Shown here: piece by piece, positions 33,476 to 43,615 of the stretch
How the letters are laid out: each line of letters starts with the position of its first letter
Numbering within the stretch: the first letter of the stretch is position 1
Assembly (NCBI GenBank): GCA_022749755.1
Contig: CM040451.1
Location: forward strand, 3,114,871 to 3,178,870
Reading direction: 5' to 3'
Length of the DNA stretch: 64,000 bases
Source: Azadirachta indica
Taxonomy: Eukaryota; Streptophyta; Magnoliopsida; Sapindales; Meliaceae
The notes under the pieces: model-generated
What the model saw: the letters and a program-made list of their open reading frames with translations, nothing else
The model's database searches: none
Told to the model about the DNA's origin: nothing
Position numbers and translations under genes: made by a program

Positions 33476-34300
33476 AATAATAGAAATGTTACCGTTAATA
33501 CCAAATTTCGTCACCTGATATTAACTAATAAATTTGTATGTTGTGAAAAAAGAAAAAGCCTCCCTCCCTTTCATTTATCCCTTATGTATATATTGGTTGA
33601 TTCCTTATATTACTTGGAATATTATTTTCGATAGAATTCTAATTGTATAGAATTTAGAACATTCCCATTTAATTAATGTATCTAAATTAAAGTGAAGTTA
33701 TTTATTGAGCTTGGACCTTGGTAAAATAAATGTTAACTCATTTTGAAGTATGAATGCTTTATTTAGTCGCTGTTGGATCTTCTTTTAAAAAATGGATTTG
33801 GCCAAATTCAATATGGGCATAATGAGATTGGTTCCACAGGACTTCAGGACAATGGGCCCAACATACAAATGAATCGAGTTTGATATGAAGTAGGGAATTA
33901 GGGTGCAATATGGGTTACACTAGGTATTCCTGTGGATGTCAGTTATAGGTGTTGTCAGGGTAGGCCCATCACATACACTTTATCCATCACGAGCTTTTGT
34001 TTGGACCTTACCTTATCAAGATCTCGAGAAATTAGGCCTAACATGTCATGTCGGGAACTCAGTCCCAACAATTACCTAGTCTAGTCATATTATTTGGTTA
34101 TATGGTACATATTTCCTAGTAAGGAAAAAAAAGGAAAATTTTCATTACCCTTGATCTTTGGGCGAACTATCATGTTGCCTAATAATGTTTGAGAAATACC
34201 TTATCGCCTCCCTGATCTCTGAACACTTTGGCTTCTAAGTTAACATGAAATTGTTTGAACCATTAAATTGAAAGGAGTTTAGGGGTTGAAAGATTCATTA
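33476..34300. repeat. fourth fragment of the R repeat, split by element S
   Basis: TAGAATAATAGAAATGTTACC (33,473-33,493) and TTACCTAGTCTAGTC (34,072 onward) are the two sides of an R-repeat segment that is continuous in R1 at 28,900-28,930. The right part runs on through GGGCGAACTATCATGTTGCC to about 34,300. Confidence 0.75.
33494..34071 (-). mobile_element. element S, 578-bp solo-LTR-like insertion
   Basis: The insertion is flanked by TTACC on both sides (33,489-33,493 and 34,072-34,076), and R1 shows the unoccupied site. On the minus strand it begins TTGTTGGGACTGAG, a normal LTR-style start, and has no coding sequence. The other end (GGTATTAAC) is not a canonical CA, so the exact class is uncertain. 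A related piece, about 145 bp, lies at 43,416-43,560. Confidence 0.65.
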
Positions 34301-34308
34301 GTAGGTAT

Positions 34309-34760
34309 GTTGCCAATTTTATTTAATTAAATTAATTATTAACCAATATTAATTAATTTCACAATTATCTAATCAATAAGTCATAAATAAAGTAACGAAG
34401 GCTTAAGATTTTAATGTGGTTTAGATTTCCAAATCCTATATCCATAAGGCCACAACTAGAGAAAAACAATCCATTAGGGCTTATATTTTGGCACCTCAGA
34501 GGTGCATAATTTGTGGTCATTTGAGCAAAAGAACTCTATACTTAGAGGTATAAGTTTTGTCCATCTAAACTTTTATTTTGGCATCACGGAGACGCATAGT
34601 TTTGCTTATTTACTCTTTCTTTCCTAGAAATGTTAAGCCAATGAAAGTTTATACAATAACACCATAAATTGGTAAAAGTAAACAAATATGATGTCATGTA
34701 TACTTGGTATTAGCTTAAGGGTCATAATCGTTATTTTAATAATAACAAACATTAATATCC
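34309..34760. repeat. partial copy of fragment T and adjoining non-coding DNA
   Basis: GTTGCCAATTTTATTTAATT through CACAACTAGAGAAAAAC matches 33,070-33,230. The remaining 34,480-34,760 contains two near-identical phrases, TATTTTGGCACCTCAGAGG and TATTTTGGCATCACGGAG, about 85 bp apart. No gene is seen. Confidence 0.5.
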
Positions 34761-35800
34761 ATTATTAACCAAATTCTTCTTATAATATTCTTTGTAATAT
34801 TTGTAGCAAGAAGATTTAGCATGTATCTTGAATATCAAAAGAACATCCAAAATTAAGGCATTTAAGATGAGCAACATTGGAAGCTTTAAAGAGCTAATTG
34901 AAGAAGAGATTTGAAGAATTAATGCACGTGCATTAGGTGATTTAATATTTGTAATGCGTCTTTGAATTGAATATAAGTTTGCAGTTAAAATATTAAAATC
35001 ATTTTTATCGAAAATTCATATGGCCAAATGGTTTTTATGTGAATATTTTGAATAGGCCAAAAATATCCATAAGTTTTCAATAGGTCAAATTGCTAGCTTT
35101 TGAAACTTGAATAGAATCAAAATGCAAAGTTTTGAAACTTGAAAAAGGGATCAAAATATTGAATTTGGAAACCTAATAAACTTATTCAAAAAGTCGAACT
35201 TGGTCAAACTTGGTTTAGTACTTGGTTTAATTGAACAGAATGGAATTGGTCCAAATTGGTTCACTTAAACCAATAAATATGATCGAAAACAAAATACTTT
35301 CAGAATTAGGAGGTAGGGTCGATCAACCGAATATGTCATATGGTTAATCAAATTTTAGAAAAATTTAAAAATTTTTGTTTCTAACGGTTAGTTTTTCAAT
35401 TTTCACTATAAATACTAGCTTAAAAATCATTTGAAAAAATATTTGCACACTTGTAAAATTTTATTACATGTTTTAGAATTGTAATAAACAGAATTTGAGT
35501 TTTATTTGGAAATCAAATATCCAATTCACTACACACTCTATATTTCATTTGTATTATTTTTTATAAGAGTGTTTATGTTTTTTCTTAATCAAATTCTTTC
35601 ATCAAGAATATTTTATTTATAATTATGGTGAGGTTGAATATGAGGAAAATATATTTAGTTCTAAACATTAAAGAGGTGTCCGTGAAGTTCTTTTGATATA
35701 AAGTTTCAATGGCACCCTAAAATCCACCTAAAATTATAATTGCTTGCCTTTGATTTAAAGGCATAAATAGTAAAATTTTTGAGTTTGGAGCTTGTAGATA
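34761..35800 (+). repeat. copia-like LTR remnant (copy E)
   Basis: It has the same style as the LTRs at 3.5, 24.95, 41.5 and 47.6 kb: AAATGCAAAGTTTTGAAACT, a GATCAACCGAATATG segment, AACGGTTAGTTTTTC, then CTATAAATACTAG as a probable TATA region. It is more diverged from those copies than they are from one another. No coding domain is attached. Confidence 0.5.
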
Positions 35801-35851
35801 TGGACTTAGATCAGAGTTTGACAAATCATATAAAAATTAAAAATTATTGTA

Positions 35852-36545
35852 TTTAATCTAACTCTATTTTAAAAGTATACGGTGCATTGTTCATTGGGAA
35901 GCATGGTAGAAAATGCGGGGATTTAGACTTTGAAGTTACAGTTGATGTTGATGGGAAAGTAGATTAAATTTACTTGTATGATAAATCACTTATTGTAATT
36001 CTTTATTTATTTTTATTGAATGAAAGTCTTTATTTATTCAATGGAGCACGTGGCCAATGACCGAAGTTTGTGGCAATTAATAAAGAAGTCACCATTTTGA
36101 TTGTGTAATGATGATTACATTTTACCTGCCATGTTTATCACAATGACTGTAGTCATTGACCATCGGTTCCAATCAATGAATAAAGATTTCCATTCTTTCA
36201 AAAGTCTAAAGATTACGTAAGAGACATAGAAAATTGGCATAGTCTAGCAGTATTCCAGTAGATAAACTATGTACTTTCTAAATAGTAAAAATCTTTATAA
36301 ATATTTATTTGCCTTTTCATACTATAAATATATTTTATATTTAAATATCTTTTGGTCTTTCGTCTAAATTTTGAACATAGGTAAAATATAAATTTAATTC
36401 AAATTTAAATTTAAATAATATATTTAATTTTTTAAATTATCTAAAAATAGGTATTAAATTTTATTTTTTAAAAAATTAAAAGTAAAAAATTAATAATCTA
36501 ACATATATACGATTTTAAATAACATAATATATTGTATGTGCTTTT
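35852..36545. repeat. duplicated block P, copy 2
   Basis: Homologous to 22,148-22,815 with many substitutions and nearly identical to 58,492-59,188. It ends ATATTGTATGTG, after which the sequence differs from copy 1. Confidence 0.85.
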
Positions 36546-37320
36546 TGTTTAATCTGTTGTAATAAACAAAGGTTCAGAAAAACTAAGATATCTATATTTA
36601 AAAACAAAAATCATTGAAAAAAATTTAATTCTTTACATTAATCATTCTTATTTGACAATTTTCATTGAAAATTCTTAAAATTGATTAATAAACCACATAT
36701 TATCATGAAAATCCATAAATTTTTTTTAAAAAATAAATCAATATAAATATCAGATAAAATAATTAATCAATCAAATTAAAACGAACTAAATTAAATAAAT
36801 AATCCAAGTTGATCATCTAGTAAAAGGTTAAATAAATTATCTATAAAAAATAAAAAATTAAATAAAAAGTTAAAAATAATAGAGAAGAGTTCTTATGCAA
36901 AAAATGTTACATAAAAGAAAATATATATTATATTATGCACAAATTTCTTTTTAACTAATTAAGAGAAAAATTAACTTACAAGTGATAATTGATAATAAAG
37001 TTGAAAAAACAAGTAGAGGAGACCAACAATAGAGAAGAGACATATCAAAATTAATTAACTAGAGTTTTAATTTATTAGTATTATAAATTAATAAAATAAG
37101 GTGATTTTTTAAAAAATAAAAATATTAAATTATTAAGATATTTACTGATTCAAATGTAACTAAAAAATTTTGACATAATTATATTTAGACATAGGTTAAA
37201 AACTAAATAGTTCTTAAACATCTAAATAATTATATTTAGATTTCAGATAAAAAAAAATAGTCTCTCACTTTTATCAGTTCTGATAGTTAACTTTTAACAC
37301 AAACACAATTACACAAATAT
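36546..37320. other. AT-rich non-coding DNA
   Basis: Nearly pure A/T text with no gene or repeat ends recognised. It is repeated at 59,189-59,960 as part of the large duplication. It is absent from unit A. Confidence 0.6.
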
Positions 37321-37425
37321 TCCCGTTCCACTAAGAATGCTTAGAATTGAGGCTCAAGTGCTTGTGATATTGCTCAGCTTCTTCAAAGAGTCGATATGAA
37401 AGGAGTTTCTTCTGGATATAAACAG
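37321..37425 (+). other. leader-exon-like patch with splice donor
   Basis: A balanced-composition patch containing GAGGCTCAAGTGCTTG and ending AAACAG|GTAAG. A diverged relative is at 18,880-18,975 and a near-identical copy at 59,961-60,065. Translation is interrupted, so a spliced untranslated leader is the best guess. The downstream gene is not apparent. Confidence 0.3.
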
Positions 37426-38312
37426 GTAAGATTTAATATTTAAGATAAATTGTATTCTGAAATTTTTTTTAATAAGTTATCTCTGAAAAGAAACCCTTAG
37501 AGAAGTACAAAATGAGTGCAACACGAGTACTTCTCAAAGGTAATGCATTTTAGTACTATTTTGGTCCAAGTACCTTTAACTGTAAATTATAGTATATGTC
37601 GAATTTATTTGTTAATTAGCTAATTCTCTATTAATGCTGTTTGCAATTTAAAAAGCTTGTTTACTTCACTGTATGTCATTTCTCATATATAAATTCTGAT
37701 TTATTATTATCTAAAATGTAAGCTTGTATAGATCTAACTATACAAATGTAAATAATTCTAAATGATATTTTTACTTTTCATTTATATAAATAATAATTGT
37801 TATCAGTACTCGTACTTAAATAGTGAAGTGGTAATTTAATATAGAACAAAAGCAGGCTTGACCACATTAGTTTATGTATACTTAAGGTCGTTTACTTTTT
37901 TGTCTTAGTACTTAAATGATTGAATTTGTCTATTTTATATAATTAAGTGTGTTTGTTTGACTTTATGATAATTTTTGAACTTTAGCTACTATGGTTGATT
38001 CTAGCATATCTGACTTTGATTATTAATTGCCATATTTTTTTCAGTATTTCAATCAGTATAAATCTTGAATTTATTTTCTTCTAATTCTTTAATATTGAGA
38101 AAATTATAACTCGTGATTCTTATTATTAGTCCCTTTTTGTGAACGTTTCTTTTGTTTGAAGATGAGAAATTGAAACAATACGGTATTGCCTTGATATATT
38201 GTTTTAAATATGTATCCAAAAAAAAAAGAACATATGTATATGATAATTTTCAAGACAAATTGAATAAGAAAAATAGAAAACAAAGAAAAGATTTCAGTTC
38301 ATGGAAATATAC
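37426..38312. other. intron-like AT-rich DNA
   Basis: No gene is seen. On the minus strand it would be the first intron of the patatin fragment; on the plus strand it would be the intron after the leader patch. No later patatin exon was found here. Confidence 0.5.
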
Positions 38313-38408
38313 CTGGAGCTTGGACTTAAGGAAAGCTAAAAGAGTGCCAAGAATGATGCCTCTTACACCACCATCAATGCTCAGCACCGTTAGTTCGTCC
38401 CGTTGGGA
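38313..38408 (-). pseudogene. patatin-like phospholipase, first-exon fragment
   Basis: Patatins are acyl hydrolases that cleave membrane lipids. The minus strand reads DELTVLSIDGG, then VRGIILGTLLAFLKSKLQ, ending at a GT splice donor (CAG|GTATAT at 38,313/38,312). That is where the first patatin exon usually ends. The family's glycine-rich loop is DGGGIRG; here it is DGGVRG, one residue short, which should ruin the oxyanion hole. Upstream codons are replaced by copia LTR sequence from about 38,414. The catalytic GTSTGG exon is not found. It is duplicated at 60,955-61,050. Confidence 0.78.
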
Positions 38409-38413
38409 AAAAT

Positions 38414-38931
38414 TGAGCACAGAAAAAAAATAAAAATAAAACAAAAGAGAAGACACCAAGACTTTTAATGTGGAAATTCTTGAAAGAAAAACCACAAAGG
38501 GACAGTAAACCACCCACTCACAAATCTTCTACTATTTTAAAAGTGGGTACAACAAAAATGTCTCTTAAGTTTATATGCAAAACTTGAGGAATGCTATCAA
38601 AATAATAAAAAGTTATTTTGGTATTTAAATGCCACACAATCTCTGCAAGAATTCTCTCTCTCGCAGAAATTCTCTCGCTTCTCTAATTTTCTTTTTTTCC
38701 TCACACTCTCACTTTCTCTTCACTTCACTTGCTTGTCTATCTTCTAAGGCATCGAGGCCTTCAATTTATAGTCGAGGTAAGAGAAGAAAACTTGCCATTG
38801 TTTACACCTTTGGCATGAAAATTTTCAGTGAATAATTGCTACATCGAAAGTTGTTCAAAACATTTTATTGAGTTTCATTTGTCTATAGCACATATGCTTT
38901 GAAAAAAGCACATGGGTTAAAAACTCCAACA
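38414..38931 (-). repeat. 3' LTR of Tnt1-like copia (copy B)
   Basis: On the minus strand a purine tract AAGAGGGAGAAT is followed by TGTTGGAGTTTTT, the LTR start at 38,931. The LTR runs down to about 38,414, where TGAGCACAG abuts the patatin exon; this end is approximate. The C/T-rich part at 38,640-38,720 is AGAGAG-rich leader on the minus strand. The plus-strand open frames here are shadows. Confidence 0.65.
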
Positions 38932-40790
38932 ATTCTCCCTCTTTTCCAGCCATAAGGGAAAGAATTGGATTATAATCTTCATTGTGGAGAACTCATCTTG
39001 ACAAAGTTGGAACACAACTTTATCGTATACTGAGAGATCGCCTTTGTTAATATATCTACAGCATTCTTGTTAGTATAAATTTTTGTATTTGGAATAGCTT
39101 CTTTTCAAGTGCTTCACGAATGTAGTGATATTTGATATCGATACGCTTTGTTCAGTAGTGGTAGCTTTGTTCGGTAGTGGTAGGTTGAGTTCTTGCTCAA
39201 ATCAATGGTATTTTGACTGCCCATCTTGCTTTAACCTATCTTTTGGTAGATGGATTTGACTCCAAACCATTGCGTACGTTAAGCTTCCAACAGTTGAAGA
39301 GTAAGGCGTGGCCAACATCTTTTTTCTTCCTTTGGAGATGGATTTGACTTCTTGGAGAGTTTGAATTGTACTTCAAAAAGTGATGATATTGGCTTGGCAT
39401 TGTTCATATTGAATTGTTCAAGTATCCGCCCAACATATTTTTCTTGTGACAGCTATAATCTCCATGATCTTCTATATCTGATAATCTTCATTCGCAAAAT
39501 CTGTTTAGTTGGTCCCAATTCTCTCATATCAAAGATTTTCGATAATTCTCTCTTCAACTAGTTGATCATTTGTGCATCATGACAAACTATGAGCATATCA
39601 TCAACATATAACAACGAAATAATAAAATTTTCATCAAGAAACCATTTAATGTAAACACAATAAATCTGCTTAATTCACTTGTATTTGTGATGCATCATAA
39701 ATGAGTCAAACTTTTTATGCCACTATGGTGGTGCTTGCTTTAAGCCATATATTCTTCTTCAACTTGCACACTAGATGCTCTTTTGCTCTTACTTCAAAAC
39801 CTTCAATTTGATGCATGTAAATTTCTTCTTTTAAGTCACCATAAAGAAATATAGTCTTTACGTCCATTTACTTAATCTCAAGATCTAGACGAGTTGCTAA
39901 TCCTAAGATTACTCTTATCCAAAACATTTTCACCACTGGGAAAAAATATTTTATCAAAGTTAATTCCTTTCTTTTGTCCAAAGTCCTTGACAACCTATTA
40001 AGCCTTTTACTTTGCTAGATTACCATGCCCATCAACCTTCAATATGAATATACATTTATTGTTCGAAGTCTTTTTGCCTTTTGCAACTCCACCAGCTCAT
40101 AGAACTTTTTTTTTGAGATCTTATTTCATTTTTATGGATTCCATCCACTTTTGTTTGTCTTTGTAAGTTAGCACTTCTTGAAAAGTTCTTGGCTCTCATT
40201 TTTCAATGAGAAGAACATAATTTGTTGGCGTGTATTTTATGGATTACTTTCGCTCTTTGGTCTAATAGTTGTTCATCATTCTCCAGATGTTGATTCTCCC
40301 TTGATTATTATCCTCTTGTGCTGGAACTTTATTTTTAATATCATTATCTTTATCATCATCATCATCAACATCAGGCGGGATTTGACTTTCATCGCTACTT
40401 TGAACTCTTCGTCTGTCATCTATTATTGAGAAGGACTTAGTTCAATTGCGGCTTTTTTCAGGTTACTGCTCCTTTTCAAAATGTTCAACTATTTGATCTT
40501 CATAAATGATAATATATATCTCTACTAATCATAATTCTCTTCTTTTTTGGAACCCAAAATCTATATCTGAATTCTTCATCGCTATAGCAAATGAAGATAT
40601 ATGAAATGGCCTTATTGTCAAGTTTCTCAATTGTTGTTCTTTGGCATGTGCACAAAAGCCTTGCAACCAAATACCTTTAAATGAGAATACGAAACATTTT
40701 TGCCAGTCCACACTTTCTCTAGAATGTTTAATCCCAAAGGAACTGAATTAATGGATGCACATAAGGAATTACACAGTACTTTTTAGAAAA
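38932..40790 (-). pseudogene. Tnt1-like copia pol fragment (copy B)
   Basis: Read downward from 40,790 on the minus strand: integrase end (WQKCF), QGFCAHAKEQ, degenerate post-integrase text, reverse transcriptase with YVDDMLIV-like sequence near 39,610, KQILRIE-like text, WLSQEKYVGRILEQFN, then RNase H with HIDIKYHYIREAL near 39,140, and the polypurine tract. This copy retains the 3' end that copy A lacks. Many stops and frameshifts are present. An ATC-triplet run lies near 40,350. Confidence 0.83.
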
Positions 40791-41460
40791 TGATTTCAAA
40801 GAACTATGTGCTTAAAATGCAAATTGACATATTAACCAATGAAATAATTTCTCTAAAAGAGTAACATCATGGATTGATTAGAGACAATAGTTCCTTGAAA
40901 AAATCACATCATCCTTTGAAAAGGAGAGGAAAATGCTTGGGATTAAATGGCTTATAAACCATATTATGGCTCTACATGTTTGAGATCATTCTTGTCTTTC
41001 ATAATTTTATTATTTGGGGTTTTGTATGGACTAATCTTTTAAATCATATTTAGACTTGCATTTATCATATGATGGCCATATCTTTTAGAATTTTGAATAT
41101 CACACACTTACCTTTTATGTTAATATTCAATGTTGTTATGTTTGTTTTTGATGATGCCAAAGAGGGAGAAAAATAAGTTTCTTCCTTATTGGAACCCTTT
41201 TTTGGTATTTTTTGCTTTTAAGCTTGATTATGTGAAGCTGAGATAAACTTTGATTGTAGTAGTTGTGTAGTTGAGTTAAGCTTATATAGAACTGCCTCTT
41301 TTTATACAAGTACATGGAGTATGTGTATACATACACACATACATATATATATATATATTTTAGAGAGAGGTTTTGCTTCAATATATAGGGGAGCAAATTA
41401 AATCATTATCAACAAAACCTCTATATGGCTCAGCAGTTTTGTCATCATCAAAAAGTGGGA
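40791..41460 (+). pseudogene. gag-like remnant, variable microsatellite and polypurine tract (copy B)
   Basis: Homologous to 24,261-24,950. The heptad-like gag text is more degraded here. TTTTTGATGATGCCAAAG is at about 41,148. The microsatellite (41,323-41,360) is TACACA/TA rather than TG. The polypurine-like AAAAAGTGGGAGATTATTG is at 41,449-41,467. Confidence 0.5.
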
Positions 41461-42880
41461 GATTATTGACCTCAATGTCATATAACTCTAATTTTGATAT
41501 TCACAAAATTCATCGTCCAATCAAAGAAATGAAAATGAGCGATTTAAACTTAATTTATGAAGTCAGGACACAAGCATGGACAATGCTATTCTTTATTAAT
41601 TTTATTTTTATAGGCTTGTGTTGTTATAAATGTATTTTGTATTGATAGAAAGCTTAAGGTGTTTTATGCGTATCATTTGTTTTGTGAAAAATTGGAGTTA
41701 AATGCAAAGTTTTGAAAACTTGAATTTCTGCGACTAAATTGCAAAGTCTACAAAGTTTGAAAACAGAAGGGTTGCAAAATTCGGTGGAATGGTAGGTCAA
41801 CCGAATTTGCCATCCGATCTAGGCTTTTGATTTGCTGATTCACTTGACCAAATATGCAACTCGGTAATTAAATCACACGAAAATTGAATATTTTATCTTT
41901 TAACGGCTAGTTTTGAGGATCCAAAATCTTTAATTCTTGATGGCTAGACAAAGGTTAAGATAGATAGTCTGGCTAAAGGCAATCATGGCCTTGCAGCTTG
42001 TGGTGGTGTAATCCGTAATCGCAAGGGTGCTTATCTTGGTAGTTATAGCTTGGCTCTTAGGCATCAAATTGCTTATTACTCTAAGATTATAGCAGTTATC
42101 TTAGATATTGAGCTTGCTTTTGCTTGCGGTTGGGTTAAGCTTTGGCTGGAAAATGATTCTTTCTTAATTATTCACCTTTTGCTAAATGATTCTCTTCATC
42201 CTCCCCGGACTTTGTAAAATGCTTGTTGACTTGTAGACTTTTAATTGGTTGAATTGTAAACTTTTAATTTGGAAGATGGACTTTAGGTGTTTGTATAGCT
42301 TTCGAGAAACAAACATTGTTGCTGATGCTCTTGCTAATGCAGGCTTGCTTTTTGAATCTTTACATTGGTGGCCTAACTGCCCTCTCTCTGTTAGAGGTCT
42401 CCTTTCTCATGATTCTGGTAGTTTTCCCTATTACCATTTTTCTTAGTCTTTTTTCTTCTTCCTCTACTTGTTGTATGGTTTTATTAAAGGGTGAGACTCA
42501 TTATGTTCCTCTTGATTGTTTTGTGGCTTCTTCTCTTTATTTCAATAAATATTGCCTTCATTGGCTTGCTTTGAAAAAAAAACGGAAAAAAGAAGTTAGA
42601 GTTTTTGAAGAAATTATAAAAGGGAACTTTTCATTTTGTTCATATGAACTTTCTGAGCTTATTTTCAAAAATTCTAAAGTTCACAAAGCATTAAACTTAC
42701 ATTCTTGAGCTTAAATTCATGCAACATACATTACAATTTTCAAGTGCATTCAACTTCATTATTTACATTTGTGGAGATCAATCTTGTAAGTTGTTCTTTA
42801 TCATTTTTGTTTGATTTTATTGTAAGTGAAAGTGATAGGTTTTTCACTTGGTTGAGTGAGATTGTTGTCTATTTGGGGGC
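41461..42880 (+). repeat. copia-like LTR with embedded LINE RNase H (copy B)
   Basis: This is the same LTR as copy A, with the embedded LINE piece in a longer form. Its right end is cut off within the LTR and fused to the last codons of the PP2 pseudogene near 42,885, at a short shared sequence (AATTCC/TTTG). Confidence 0.6.
41951..42590 (+). pseudogene. LINE RNase H domain and 3' tail (copy B)
   Basis: An 88-codon open segment from 41,951 to a TAA at 42,215 encodes most of an RVT_3-type RNase H: VKIDSLAKGNHGLAACGGV, GAYLGSYSLAL and VKLWLENDS. After a break, FRETNIVADALANAGL (about 42,300-42,345) supplies the conserved domain end, with a typical SHDSG tail after it. The AE motif of active enzymes is degenerate (AV), so it is not catalytic. 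A terminal A-run (TTTGAAAAAAAAACGG) marks the LINE 3' end. It is 5' truncated, as usual for LINEs. Confidence 0.8.
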
Positions 42881-42884
42881 ATAA

Positions 42885-43408
42885 TTCCTTTGGGCGAATG
42901 ATGACACTTTTGATGATAATTCCTTTCTTCGATTCCGAGTCCTCACTTCCACGCAGATAGATTTCAGTCTCAGTAATTCCTTTCTTTTCCTCTTCAGATG
43001 GAGCACTAATCTCAGCAACTGGGATCTCTTTCCATTCGTATCTCACAGCAATTGCGGAAAAAAATTCTCCTCGCGTTCTTTCCGTGCTTTATCCGGTGAA
43101 ATAAGTCCCAGCTTCACTGGGTTTTTCCATCCTTCAGCATTGCTCTTGATCATTATAACAAATACAACTTCATACTTGGTTGTAGAAGGTAGATTTTTGG
43201 TATAAAATTTTGCCTTTACTTCAAGAAAATGTATTTCATTTAGTTCAGCCGCATCCTCAGGCTTATTAGGACTGCAAATCAAAAGTCGTAAATTAAGTAC
43301 ATATAATAGAAATTTATTGTTTCATTAATTATCAATAATTACATACCTTTGACCTTCCACATGAACCCAACTCCAGTAGTGACTCTCATCTCCCCCGACG
43401 ATTTCCAT
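42885..43408 (-). pseudogene. PP2-like lectin pseudogene
   Basis: This is a third PP2 copy, diverged from the two intact genes. Exon 1 survives from codon 13 (ATG at 43,408) to 43,347; the first twelve codons, the leader and the TATA box are replaced by an S-family fragment. The intron (43,272-43,346) and both splice sites are kept. Exon 2 (43,271 down) has a net two-base insertion in an A-run at about 43,057, which shifts the frame after KEREEN. The native stop is lost: after RPK the frame runs into the LTR for about 23 codons. Substitutions include D-to-N at the KSDAEG site. The junction near 43,410 carries a small duplicated filler, CCCCGACGAT. Confidence 0.9.
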
Positions 43409-43415
43409 TTCCCCG

Positions 43416-43560
43416 ACGATATTCCTATGGATGTCGGTTTTAGGTATTGTCGTGATATGTCCATCACATACACTTTATCCATCACAAGCTTTTGTTTGCA
43501 CCTCACCTTATCAAGATCTCGAGAAATCAAGCCTAATATGTGGTGTCGGGAGCTCGGTCC
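43416..43560. repeat. fragment of element S
   Basis: ATTCCTATGGATGTCGG through TGTCGGGAGCTCGG matches 33,936-34,065 of element S with about one difference in ten. It is fused to exon 1 of the PP2 pseudogene on its left and ends near CGGTCCGCACG on its right. Confidence 0.8.
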
Positions 43561-43576
43561 GCACGTGGAGTCCCCC

Positions 43577-43615
43577 AGTTTCAATAGTAGCTGACCACAG
43601 CTACTATTTGAAACT
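43577..43615. other. 17-bp stem hairpin
   Basis: AGTTTCAATAGTAGCTG, four spacer bases (ACCA) and CAGCTACTATTTGAAACT form a near-perfect inverted repeat with one bulged T. Confidence 0.85.

Noticed and set aside
38152..38433. 93-codon plus-strand frame over the patatin fragment
   Set aside because: The minus strand carries the recognisable patatin motif and splice donor; the plus frame is its shadow.
39352..39561. 69-codon plus-strand frame, also present at 61,993-62,202
   Set aside because: It is the antisense of the copia reverse-transcriptase remnant; conservation between the two places comes from the recent duplication.
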